From a bacterium (GTDB lineage: Bacteria > Bacillota > Clostridia > Oscillospirales > Acutalibacteraceae), in NCBI GenBank assembly GCA_020627425.1, contig JAHKXX010000339.1, positions 1 to 5,602 of the forward strand: a stretch of 5,602 bases of DNA. The letters run 5' to 3'. The notes beneath the pieces are model-generated. The model made no database searches. It was given only the letters and a program-made list of their open reading frames with translations, and had not been told where the DNA came from. Of the stretch, positions 1-5,554 are shown piece after piece (the stretch's first letter is position 1; each line of letters starts with the position of its first letter). The position numbers were made by a program, and so were the translations under genes.

Positions 1-154
1 CGAATATTTCTGTCTATCCTACTCATTGTCTCCAAAAAAGCAGTACAGCGAGGATGCCGTGAGGTTATCACACTCATTATTCTTTTTTCTTTATTCTCTA
101 TTCTCTATTCTTTTATTCAGTCGGTACACAAAACAGGATAGACAAATATACTCG
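1..154. repeat. Imperfect 20-bp inverted repeat flanking an AT/pyrimidine-rich spacer
   Basis: Bases 1-20 and the reverse complement of 135-154 match at 17 of 20 positions, including a perfect 9-base block (GTCTATCCT at 12-20). The right arm lies at the 5' side of element copy A. The left arm may therefore be the 5' flank of another copy that runs leftward out of the window. The spacer has no convincing gene: the only open frames across it have poor composition and no ribosome binding site. It contains T-rich stretches and three tandem heptads (two TATTCTC, one TATTCTT) at 92-112. A stable single hairpin is unlikely because the spacer is about 114 nt. Confidence 0.5.
92..112. repeat. Short tandem heptad TATTCTC x3
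   Basis: Three consecutive 7-nt units, the last with one change (TATTCTT), sit inside a longer pyrimidine-rich run (about 80-117). This is low-complexity sequence. It could vary in copy number by slippage, but nothing here shows a function. Confidence 0.5.
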
Positions 155-159
155 CCTCC

Positions 160-324
160 ACTCAGAAGCAGCGTCAAGTGCCGCCCTGTGCGGTACCCCA
201 AGGGCACTTCCTTCGGGCGCACGGCGCGGACAAAGAGGGACAATAAACCAGACCTGTCCGCGTGCCATCAGGGTGAGGGACTCAACCAACCTGAGTGCGC
301 GAATCGACCGCCCGGGCACCGGGC
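160..324 (+). repeat. Intergenic structured element, copy A
   Basis: Copy A of an element found three times in the window. Its 102-nt core (223-324) aligns without gaps to 5453-5554 (about 72% identity). Hairpin 1 is a 7-bp stem (178-184 with 190-196, one G-U) closed by loop CCTGT. Hairpin 3 is a perfect 6-bp stem (310-315 with 319-324) with loop GCA. Between them lie the conserved stretches CAATAAACC (241-249), CGCGTGCC (259-266) and GTGCGCGAATCGACC (295-309). CGCGTGC can pair with GTGCGCG and, alternatively, TGTCCGCGT (255-263) can pair with GCGCGGACA (224-232). Unlike B and C, copy A has 26 extra bases (197-222) between hairpin 1 and the core. It lies upstream of the hyd promoter rather than in the hyd leader, and no T-tract follows hairpin 3. 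Whether it acts as RNA or DNA is not decided by the sequence. Confidence 0.72.
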
Positions 325-344
325 CGCGAGCACGCGCCGCCGCC

Positions 345-373
345 TTGACGTAGAGGGGAGGGAGTGGTATAAT
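345..373 (+). promoter_or_regulatory. Sigma-A-type promoter for the hyd operon
   Basis: TTGACG (345-350) is followed by a 17-nt spacer and a perfect TATAAT (368-373). This matches the housekeeping consensus at 11 of 12 hexamer positions with ideal spacing. Transcription would start near 380, about 125 nt before the first start codon. It lies about 20 nt downstream of element copy A, so A is not part of a transcript made from this promoter. Confidence 0.8.
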
Positions 374-393
374 AAGAGACAGAAAAGTGACCC

Positions 394-423
394 CTGACAT
401 GGAAGGTTTTCTGACGTGGAAGG
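394..423 (+). repeat. 17-nt-spaced direct repeat in the hyd leader
   Basis: CTGACATGGAAGG (394-406) and CTGACGTGGAAGG (411-423) match at 12 of 13 bases with a 17-nt period. They lie in the transcribed leader, upstream of a small hairpin (425-430 with 435-440, loop AAGC) and the leader terminator. They could be a binding site for a dimeric regulator or part of an RNA fold. The sequence does not choose between these. Confidence 0.5.
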
Positions 424-447
424 CACAAAAAAGCTTTTGTCTTTTGT

Positions 448-474
448 TGCGCCTTTGAGGGCGCATTTTTTATT
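448..474 (+). terminator. Intrinsic terminator inside the hyd leader (possible attenuator)
   Basis: The stem TGCGCC (448-453) pairs with GGCGCA (460-465) around a 6-nt loop and is followed at once by six T residues (466-471). It lies between the promoter (TATAAT at 368-373) and the first start codon (504). Transcripts from that promoter must therefore read through it to express the hyd genes. Either it attenuates the operon or it ends a short RNA of about 90 nt. A leader repeat and a small A/T hairpin precede it. I do not recognise a known riboswitch class. Confidence 0.7.
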
Positions 475-503
475 GAATTTTTATTTTGAAAGGAAGTACA
501 ATA

Positions 504-749
504 ATGGAAACAAGAGTATCAATAATCGGAATTATCGTAGAGAAAACAGATTCCGTGGATAAGCTTAACGAGCTTTTGCACGAGTACGGAGAGTATATCA
601 TAGGTAGAATGGGACTGCCGTATCAAAAGAAAAACGTAAATATAATCAGTATAGCCCTTGATGCACCGATGGATATTATCAATACGCTCTCGGGAAAAAT
701 AGGTATGATAGACGGTATCAGCTCTAAACTCGTCTGTTCAAAAGTATGA
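504..749 (+). CDS. TM1266-type putative iron-only hydrogenase system regulator
   Basis: An 81-residue protein beginning METRVSIIGIIVE, with a beta-alpha-beta pattern like the small ACT/NikR-C-like proteins named after Thermotoga TM1266. This family is regularly found beside hydE, hydG and hydF, and its role as a regulator is presumed from that context. No DNA-binding helix-turn-helix is visible, so it may act by sensing a ligand or by binding a partner. The ATG at 504 is preferred over an in-frame TTG at 486 because AAAGGAAG (489-496) is well placed 7 nt before it, and the TTG would overlap that site. The TGA stop overlaps the hydE start as ATGA (746-749), which suggests translational coupling. 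It is the first gene after the promoter and leader terminator. Confidence 0.82.
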   Translation: METRVSIIGIIVEKTDSVDKLNELLHEYGEYIIGRMGLPYQKKNVNIISIALDAPMDIINTLSGKIGMIDGISSKLVCSKV

Positions 750-1813
750 ACCGAAATCTTATTGATAAGCTGTATAAAAATACCACTCTCTCGGGGGAGG
801 AATATACAGAGCTTATTAAAAATCATGCTCCGGAGGACGCGGAGTACCTTTTCTCGCTCTCGAGAAGTGTACGCCAAAAATATTACGGGAAAGATGTCTT
901 TGTCCGAGGTCTGATAGAATTTACAAACTATTGTAAAAATGACTGCTACTACTGCGGTATAAGAAAAAGCAATAAAAACATCTCGCGCTACAGACTCAGC
1001 GAAGAGGAGATACTCTCTTGCTGTGATAACGGCTATGCACTCGGATTTCGTACCTTCGTGCTTCAGGGAGGCGAGGACGAATATTTTGACGATGATAAAA
1101 TATGCAGTATAGTCCGCCTTATCAAGGAAAAATACCCTGACTGCGCCGTTACACTTTCTATAGGAGAAAAATCCTGTGAAAGCTATAAGGCATTTTTTGA
1201 TGCGGGCGCGGACAGATACCTGCTGCGACACGAGACGGCGACCGGACAACACTATAAGAGACTTCATCCGCCGTCGATGTCCTTTGACAACAGACTTCGG
1301 TGCCTCTGTGACCTTAAAGATACAGGCTTTCAGACAGGCTGCGGTTTTATGGTGGGAAGTCCATTTCAGACTGCGGAAAATCTTGCCGAGGATATGCTCT
1401 TTATAAAGAGGCTGCAGCCGCATATGGTGGGTATCGGTCCGTTTATTGCCCAGCATGATACACCCTTTTCACAATTTGCAAGCGGTACGGCAGAGCTTAC
1501 GCTTTTTATGCTGGGACTTATAAGACTGACGCTGCCAACTGTGCTTTTGCCGTCTACAACAGCCCTCGGTACAATTCATCCGAGGGGCAGAGAGCTGGGG
1601 ATACTGTCGGGCGCTAACGTAATTATGCCGAACCTGTCGCCGGTAGACGCAAGAAAAAAATACACACTCTACGACAATAAGCTTTTTACCGACTGCGAAG
1701 CTGCCGAGGGACTCGAAAAGCTTAAAGCCGAAATGAAGAGTATAGGATACGAAGTAGTTGTAGACCGTGGCGACTGCGCGACTGTCCGGGGTACGGGACA
1801 AAACAATAAATAA
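746..1813 (+). CDS. hydE: [FeFe]-hydrogenase maturase HydE (radical SAM)
   Basis: A 355-residue radical SAM enzyme, close to the usual HydE length. The CX3CX2C motif for the SAM-binding [4Fe-4S] cluster is at C63, C67 and C70 (CKNDCYYC), and the SAM-contacting GGED follows at about 108-111. The RHETAT...RLHP stretch and GFMVGSPFQT are typical of HydE and related BATS-domain enzymes. In the known pathway HydE acts in the cytoplasm on the Fe(CO)2(CN)-cysteine product of HydG to build the precursor of the H-cluster [2Fe] unit. The C-terminal part lacks the three-cysteine second cluster present in some HydE proteins, which is reported as dispensable. The start overlaps the stop of the upstream gene (ATGA) and has no strong Shine-Dalgarno sequence, so translation is probably coupled. 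hydG begins 16 nt downstream. Confidence 0.94.
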   Translation: MNRNLIDKLYKNTTLSGEEYTELIKNHAPEDAEYLFSLSRSVRQKYYGKDVFVRGLIEFTNYCKNDCYYCGIRKSNKNISRYRLSEEEILSCCDNGYALGFRTFVLQGGEDEYFDDDKICSIVRLIKEKYPDCAVTLSIGEKSCESYKAFFDAGADRYLLRHETATGQHYKRLHPPSMSFDNRLRCLCDLKDTGFQTGCGFMVGSPFQTAENLAEDMLFIKRLQPHMVGIGPFIAQHDTPFSQFASGTAELTLFMLGLIRLTLPTVLLPSTTALGTIHPRGRELGILSGANVIMPNLSPVDARKKYTLYDNKLFTDCEAAEGLEKLKAEMKSIGYEVVVDRGDCATVRGTGQNNK

Positions 1814-1829
1814 CAAAGGAGAATATAAA

Positions 1830-3257
1830 ATGGGATATAAATATGACCCTGCCTCTAAGAAGGCAGAGGAGTTTATAAATGACGAGGAAATAAGAGAATG
1901 TCTTGAATATGCGGAAAAAAACAAGCATAACGAGGCACTGATAAACGAGATACTCGAAAAAGCAAGACTCGAAAAGGGTCTAAGCCACAAGGAGGCACTT
2001 GTGCTGCTTGACTGTGATATAGAAGAAAAAAATAAAGAAATATTTGCACTTGCGGAGCAGATAAAAAAGGATTATTACGGTAACCGTATAGTTCTGTTCG
2101 CACCGCTGTATCTCTCGAATTACTGCGTTAACGGCTGCCTCTACTGCCCTTATCATGCAAAGAACAAGCATATCCCGAGAGTAAAGCTGACTCAGGAGCA
2201 GATAAAGCAGGAGGTTATGGCGCTGCAGGATATGGGTCACAAGCGTCTTGCGATAGAAGCAGGCGAGGATCCGGTGCATAACCCTATAGAATATATACTC
2301 GAGAGCATAAACACTATCTATAGCATAAAGCACAAAAACGGGGCTATCCGCAGAGTAAACGTAAATATCGCCGCTACTACACACGAGAACTATAAAAAGC
2401 TGAAAGACGCAGGTATCGGTACATATATACTCTTCCAGGAGACCTACAACAAGGAAAGCTATGAGAGACTTCACCCGACAGGACCAAAGCATAACTATGA
2501 TTATCACACCGAGGCTATGGACAGAGCCATGGAGGCAGGCATAGACGATGTAGGCTGCGGCGTTCTGTTCGGTCTGGAGCTTTACAGATATGAATTTGTC
2601 GGAATACTTATGCACGCAGAGCACCTTGAGGCACGCTTCGGAGTCGGTCCCCACACCATAAGCGTACCGAGAGTAAGACGCGCCGACGATATTGACCCGG
2701 ACGTATTTGATAACGGTATCTCCGACGACACCTTCGCAAAGATAGTTGCCTGTATCAGAATAGCCGTACCGTATACGGGTATGATAGTATCTACAAGAGA
2801 AAGCCAGAAGAGCCGCGAGCGCGTGCTGCACCTGGGAGTATCACAGATAAGCGGCGGCTCAAAGACAAGCGTCGGCGGCTATGCAGAGCCTGTACCCGAG
2901 GACGAGGATTCGTCTCAGTTCGATGTAAGCGACAGAAGAACGCTTGACGAAGTTGTGAAGTGGCTGATGGATATGGAGTATATCCCCAGCTTCTGTACCG
3001 CGTGCTACCGCGCAGGCAGAACAGGCGACAGATTTATGGAGCTGTGCAAGGCAAAGCAGATACAAAACTGCTGTCACCCGAACGCGCTTATGACGCTGAA
3101 GGAATACCTTGAGGACTATGCTTCCCCCGAAACAAAGGCTGTCGGAGAAAAGCTTATACTGAAGGAGCTTGAGAATATTCCCAAGGAAAGTGTAAGAAAT
3201 ATAACAAAACAGCACCTTCTTGATATTCACGAGGGCAGCCGCGATTTCAGATTTTAA
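1830..3257 (+). CDS. hydG: [FeFe]-hydrogenase maturase HydG (tyrosine lyase, radical SAM)
   Basis: A 475-residue protein of normal HydG length. The N-terminal radical SAM motif CX3CX2C is at C99, C103 and C106 (CVNGCLYC). The C-terminal auxiliary-cluster motif CX2CX22C is at C389, C392 and C415, which distinguishes HydG from the related thiamine enzyme ThiH. HydG cleaves tyrosine with SAM, releasing p-cresol. It converts the dehydroglycine fragment to CO and CN-, which are bound to the labile iron of the auxiliary cluster. The ATG at 1830 is chosen because AAAGGAG (1815-1821) lies 8 nt upstream. A longer in-frame start at 1767 lies inside hydE and has no support. The stop codon overlaps the hydF ribosome binding site. 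Both clusters have all their ligands, so the enzyme looks intact. Confidence 0.96.
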   Translation: MGYKYDPASKKAEEFINDEEIRECLEYAEKNKHNEALINEILEKARLEKGLSHKEALVLLDCDIEEKNKEIFALAEQIKKDYYGNRIVLFAPLYLSNYCVNGCLYCPYHAKNKHIPRVKLTQEQIKQEVMALQDMGHKRLAIEAGEDPVHNPIEYILESINTIYSIKHKNGAIRRVNVNIAATTHENYKKLKDAGIGTYILFQETYNKESYERLHPTGPKHNYDYHTEAMDRAMEAGIDDVGCGVLFGLELYRYEFVGILMHAEHLEARFGVGPHTISVPRVRRADDIDPDVFDNGISDDTFAKIVACIRIAVPYTGMIVSTRESQKSRERVLHLGVSQISGGSKTSVGGYAEPVPEDEDSSQFDVSDRRTLDEVVKWLMDMEYIPSFCTACYRAGRTGDRFMELCKAKQIQNCCHPNALMTLKEYLEDYASPETKAVGEKLILKELENIPKESVRNITKQHLLDIHEGSRDFRF

Positions 3258-3262
3258 GGAGG
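3256..3262 (+). promoter_or_regulatory. Strong ribosome binding site for hydF, overlapping the hydG stop
   Basis: AAGGAGG (3256-3262) begins on the last two bases of the hydG stop codon and lies 5 nt before ATG 3268. It decides the hydF start in favour of 3268 over an in-frame ATG at 3220, and it ties hydF translation to ribosomes ending on hydG. Confidence 0.75.
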
Positions 3263-3267
3263 ACGGC

Positions 3268-4464
3268 ATGAGCCTTAATTCGGTACCAAGCGGCGAGAGA
3301 ATACACATAGGCTTTTTCGGCAGAAGAAACGCCGGAAAGTCAAGCGTTGTAAACGCCGTTACTTCCCAGAATTTAGCGATAGTGTCCGATGTGCTCGGCA
3401 CTACCACCGACCCGGTGCAAAAGGCTATGGAGCTGTTGCCGCTGGGTCCGGTGGTTATCATAGACACGCCCGGTATCGACGACGAGGGCGAGCTGGGAGC
3501 GTTGAGAGTAAAAAGGAGTTATCAGGTACTCAACAAAACGGATATAGCCGTGCTTGTATGTGACAGCGCCATAGGACTGACGCCTGATGACAAAAAGCTT
3601 ATAGAAAAAATAAAAGCAAAAAACATTCCGTATATAATCGCTTATAACAAATCCGATACCGCAAGAACAGAGCCGGACGGAGACAACGAGATCTGCATAA
3701 GTGCGAAAACAGGAGAAAACATCAACGAGCTGAGAGAGCTTATCGCCAAAAAAAGCCGTATCACACAGCAGGAAAGATTTATAATCTCCGACAAGCTGCA
3801 GCAGGGCGACATTGTTGTTCTTGTAGTACCCATAGACAAGGCTGCTCCGAAGGGAAGGCTTATCTTGCCGCAGCAGCAGACTATCAGGGATATTCTCGAC
3901 GCGCACGCGAGTGCAGTCGTCACGCAGGACGTACAGTTGCCGCAGACGCTACAGGCGCTGTCAAAAAAGCCTGCATTTGTGATAACTGACAGTCAGGCAT
4001 TCGCCCGTGTAAGCCGTGACACTCCCGAGGACATAAGACTTACATCGTTCTCAATACTTTTTGCCAATTACAAAGGAAACCTGAGGCTTGCGGTAGAGGG
4101 AGTAAAGGCCGTCAGCGAGCTGCGCGAGGATGACTGTGTGCTTATCTCCGAGGGCTGTACACACCACAGGCAGTGCGGCGATATAGGCACGGTAAAGCTG
4201 CCGGCGCTTATAAAGAAGTTTACGGGTATCACCCCAAGGTTTGAGTACAGCTCCGGCACGGAGTTCCCCGAAAATCTGAAAAAATATAAGCTTATAATAC
4301 ACTGCGGCGGCTGTATGCTTAACGAACGCGAGATGCAGTACAGGCTGAAATGCGCCGAGGACGAGGGCATACCGATAACTAACTACGGCACCGCTATTGC
4401 ATATATGAACGGCATACTAAAAAGAAGTCTATCGCCGTTTCCGGAGATACAGAGTTTGTTATAA
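3268..4464 (+). CDS. hydF: [FeFe]-hydrogenase maturation GTPase/scaffold HydF
   Basis: A 398-residue protein with the three-part HydF layout. The N-terminal GTPase domain has a P-loop GRRNAGKS (18-25), switch threonines around 45-47, DTPG (66-69), NKSD (127-130) and a SAK motif shortly after. A dimerisation region follows. The C-terminal FeS-cluster domain carries C297-x-H299 and H345-C346-x-x-C349, the CxH...HCxxC pattern of the HydF [4Fe-4S] site. HydF accepts the [2Fe] precursor made by HydE and HydG and transfers it to apo-HydA; GTP hydrolysis is thought to regulate partner exchange. The start at 3268 is set by AAGGAGG at 3256-3262. It is the last gene of the operon, followed by two hairpins and a terminator. 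All key residues are present. Confidence 0.95.
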   Translation: MSLNSVPSGERIHIGFFGRRNAGKSSVVNAVTSQNLAIVSDVLGTTTDPVQKAMELLPLGPVVIIDTPGIDDEGELGALRVKRSYQVLNKTDIAVLVCDSAIGLTPDDKKLIEKIKAKNIPYIIAYNKSDTARTEPDGDNEICISAKTGENINELRELIAKKSRITQQERFIISDKLQQGDIVVLVVPIDKAAPKGRLILPQQQTIRDILDAHASAVVTQDVQLPQTLQALSKKPAFVITDSQAFARVSRDTPEDIRLTSFSILFANYKGNLRLAVEGVKAVSELREDDCVLISEGCTHHRQCGDIGTVKLPALIKKFTGITPRFEYSSGTEFPENLKKYKLIIHCGGCMLNEREMQYRLKCAEDEGIPITNYGTAIAYMNGILKRSLSPFPEIQSLL

Positions 4465-4471
4465 CCACAAA

Positions 4472-4509
4472 GCAAGCTTACGGCTTGCCTTTGCTTGCCC
4501 TAAGCAAAG
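4472..4509 (+). other. Two adjacent hairpins after hydF
   Basis: The first hairpin pairs GCAAGC (4472-4477) with GCTTGC (4483-4488). The second pairs CTTTGCTT (4489-4496) with AAGCAAAG (4502-4509). Related GCTTGC units let alternative pairings form. Neither is followed by a good T-tract, so they are more likely 3'-end protection or degenerate terminators than the main stop signal. Confidence 0.5.
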
Positions 4510-4523
4510 CATTTAAACAAAAA

Positions 4524-4549
4524 GGCACCGCTTTCCGGCGGTGTCTTTT
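4524..4549. terminator. Bidirectional intrinsic terminator between hydF and the DUF5662 gene
   Basis: GGCACCGC (4524-4531) pairs with GCGGTGTC (4538-4545) around a 6-nt loop, with one G-U pair. On the + strand the stem is followed by TTTTATTTA. On the - strand it is followed by TTTTTGTTT (complement of 4515-4523). It therefore suits both the operon on the + strand and the convergent gene, whose TAA stop (4550-4548) touches the stem's T-tract. Confidence 0.82.
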
Positions 4550-5078
4550 ATTTATGAAGTATTTCCTTTTTTACATAGCGCAGAGCTTTTTCCTCGCCGT
4601 TTTCCTTCAGGTAGAGCAGCATACTTTCAAGCAGCGCCTCTGTATCCTTATGGATAATATAGTGATCCTGCGAGCGCTTGAAATAATTATACGCGTCCGC
4701 GTCGGTATAGTCCTTACCACGGTATATTTTACTTGCGGCAATTCTGTCGCAGAACATTTCCACGACATATTTTGTCGGCATTTTCATACCCTCCATCTTA
4801 TGCCCCTCTGAAAGACCGTAGTCTATCCAGTACTCCAGGTGGTGGCGGTTTCTGCCCTTATGGTGCAGCCACGCAGAGCTATAGCCCTTATCCTCTCGTT
4901 CTGCGTCGTTCGGGCTACGGTTTCCCTGAAAATATTTTGCTCCTACAAAAAACTCTGTAGGAGAGTACTTAGACATATCATGCAAAAGCCCTTGTTTATA
5001 CAGTCCTACCTTAAAGCAGAGCTTCATTACCAAAAATCTATGTTTATTTATTGTCCTCAAATGCCTTAGCCATTTCAT
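4548..5078 (-). CDS. DUF5662 family protein
   Basis: A 176-residue soluble protein starting MKWLRHLRTINKHRF. I recognise it as DUF5662, an uncharacterised family I know from Firmicutes, by LLHDMSKYSPTEF (HDxSK at 33-37), AWLHHKGRNRHHLEYW (HH at 72-73 and 79-80) and MPTKYVVEMFCDRIAASK (100-117). The ordered His/Asp residues resemble the metal site of HD-domain proteins; that comparison is inference and no activity is known to me. The C-terminal third is helical and basic. The ATG at 5078 is chosen because the family signature begins there. The open frame continues upstream to 5243, but that part is the non-coding element copy B. An 8-base G run (5092-5085) lies just upstream in place of a normal Shine-Dalgarno sequence. 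The gene converges on hydF and has its own candidate promoter. Confidence 0.85.
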   Translation of the reverse strand: MKWLRHLRTINKHRFLVMKLCFKVGLYKQGLLHDMSKYSPTEFFVGAKYFQGNRSPNDAEREDKGYSSAWLHHKGRNRHHLEYWIDYGLSEGHKMEGMKMPTKYVVEMFCDRIAASKIYRGKDYTDADAYNYFKRSQDHYIIHKDTEALLESMLLYLKENGEEKALRYVKKEILHK

Positions 5079-5084
5079 CCATAT

Positions 5085-5108
5085 CCCCCCCCGGCGGAGT
5101 GCCTCCGC
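5085..5108 (-). promoter_or_regulatory. Extra GCA-loop hairpin plus G8 tract at the DUF5662 translation start
   Basis: In the - strand reading, GCGGAG-GCA-CTCCGC (5108-5094) is a perfect 6-bp hairpin. It is identical in sequence to hairpin 3 of copy C and comes on top of copy B's own hairpin 3. It is followed by eight G residues (5092-5085) and, 6 nt later, the ATG at 5078. The hairpin and G run occupy the ribosome-binding region, so they may limit translation. A homopolymer of this length could also vary by slippage. Confidence 0.5.
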
Positions 5109-5134
5109 TGTCGACTCTCTCTTGCCGCACGGCG

Positions 5135-5272
5135 GCGCAGTGCCTGCGCTCTCAATTCGCGCACTATAGTTAGCGTTACCGCCTACTTTTTTGGCACGCG
5201 TACACATTTGATTTATTGTACGGTACCGTCCGCGTCGCGGCACTCAGGGTGCCGCTCGTGCTGTTTTATAGT
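5135..5272 (-). repeat. Intergenic structured element, copy B
   Basis: The core runs from 5236 down to 5135 and aligns without gaps to copy C (about 78% identity). Hairpin 1 is a perfect 7-bp stem (5255-5249 with 5243-5237) with loop CCTGA, and it abuts the core directly. Hairpin 3 (5149-5144 with 5140-5135) is GCGCAG-GCA-CTGCGC. The 28-nt middle segment contains GGCG-GTAA-CGCT, a possible GNRA-type hairpin. A further stem, GCCGC/GCGGC (5136-5132 with 5128-5124), overlaps the end of hairpin 3. Copy B lies sense in the leader of the DUF5662 gene, between its candidate promoter and its start codon. A cis-regulatory role is possible there but not shown. Confidence 0.72.
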
Positions 5273-5286
5273 GGAAACAAATGTAT

Positions 5287-5317
5287 TTGATTATTCTACT
5301 TCTTGTCCCCGTATAAT
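5287..5317 (+). promoter_or_regulatory. Candidate promoter reading toward copy C
   Basis: A perfect TATAAT (5312-5317) is preceded by TTGATT (5287-5292), but the 19-nt spacer is longer than ideal. If used, transcription would start near 5324 and enter copy C about 110 nt later. The surrounding AT-rich sequence makes chance -10 matches likely. Confidence 0.3.
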
Positions 5318-5336
5318 AATGCAGATATAGAATAGT

Positions 5337-5365
5337 AACATATGTCAGTATACCATAGATGTCAA
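5337..5365 (-). promoter_or_regulatory. Candidate promoter for copy B and the DUF5662 gene
   Basis: On the - strand a perfect TTGACA (5365-5360) is followed by a 17-nt spacer and TATGTT (5342-5337), which matches 4 of 6 positions of the -10 consensus. The start would be near 5330, giving a leader of about 250 nt that contains all of copy B. This is the best-placed promoter upstream of the DUF5662 gene. Confidence 0.5.
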
Positions 5366-5415
5366 ATAAAATAAAGTCGACAAGCAAAACAACAAAAGCA
5401 AGCATCCTCGTCTTT

Positions 5416-5554
5416 ACTCCAAAGCAGCGCTAAGCGGCGCTCTGTGCGCCGTGACGCGGACGGAGAGGTATAATAAACCAAACTCGTACGCGTGCCAAAA
5501 AGGTAGGTGGTAACATCAATCAGAGTGCGCGAATCGACCGCGGAGGCACTCCGC
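5416..5554 (+). repeat. Intergenic structured element, copy C
   Basis: The core is 5453-5554. Hairpin 1 is a 7-bp stem (5434-5440 with 5446-5452, one G-U) with loop TCTGT, directly adjoining the core. Hairpin 3 is GCGGAG-GCA-CTCCGC (5540-5554). The middle segment carries GGTG-GTAA-CATC (5508-5519), the counterpart of GGCG-GTAA-CGCT in copy B, with a T-A for C-G change in the stem. Sequence similarity to copy A also extends, with gaps, upstream to about 5375. The rest of the window after 5554 is AT-rich with no visible gene or T-tract, and the downstream gene, if any, lies outside. Confidence 0.72.

Noticed and set aside
92..112. Heptad repeats as a CRISPR or functional array
   Set aside because: Units are 7 nt without spacers, inside a low-complexity pyrimidine tract.
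310..324. Hairpin 3 of the element as an intrinsic terminator
   Set aside because: In copies A and C the stem is not followed by a T-tract. In copy B it is followed by GC-rich sequence.
26..466. Overlapping open frames on both strands in the left noncoding region (26-397 + and 113-466 -)
   Set aside because: They run through the structured element, promoter and leader. They have low-complexity or Arg-rich composition, no ribosome binding site and no recognisable domain.
623..1456. Long - strand open frame opposite hydE (277 codons), with similar ones opposite hydG and hydF
   Set aside because: They are shadows of strongly identified genes on the + strand, with no family resemblance and no ribosome binding site.
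1767..1829. Longer hydG start at 1767
   Set aside because: It would overlap hydE by 47 nt and lacks a ribosome binding site. The ATG at 1830 has AAAGGAG at ideal spacing.
4485..4811. Open frame on the + strand after hydF (108 codons)
   Set aside because: It crosses the bidirectional terminator and lies antisense to the DUF5662 gene, with no ribosome binding site or domain.
5079..5243. N-terminal extension of the DUF5662 protein upstream of 5078
   Set aside because: The extension translates element copy B, which also exists in non-coding places. DUF5662 similarity begins at MKWL.
5469..5474. TATAAT inside copy C as a promoter
   Set aside because: There is no -35 at proper distance, and the matching positions in A and B read GACAAT and TACAAT. 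The conserved part is AATAAA, so it is more likely part of the element.
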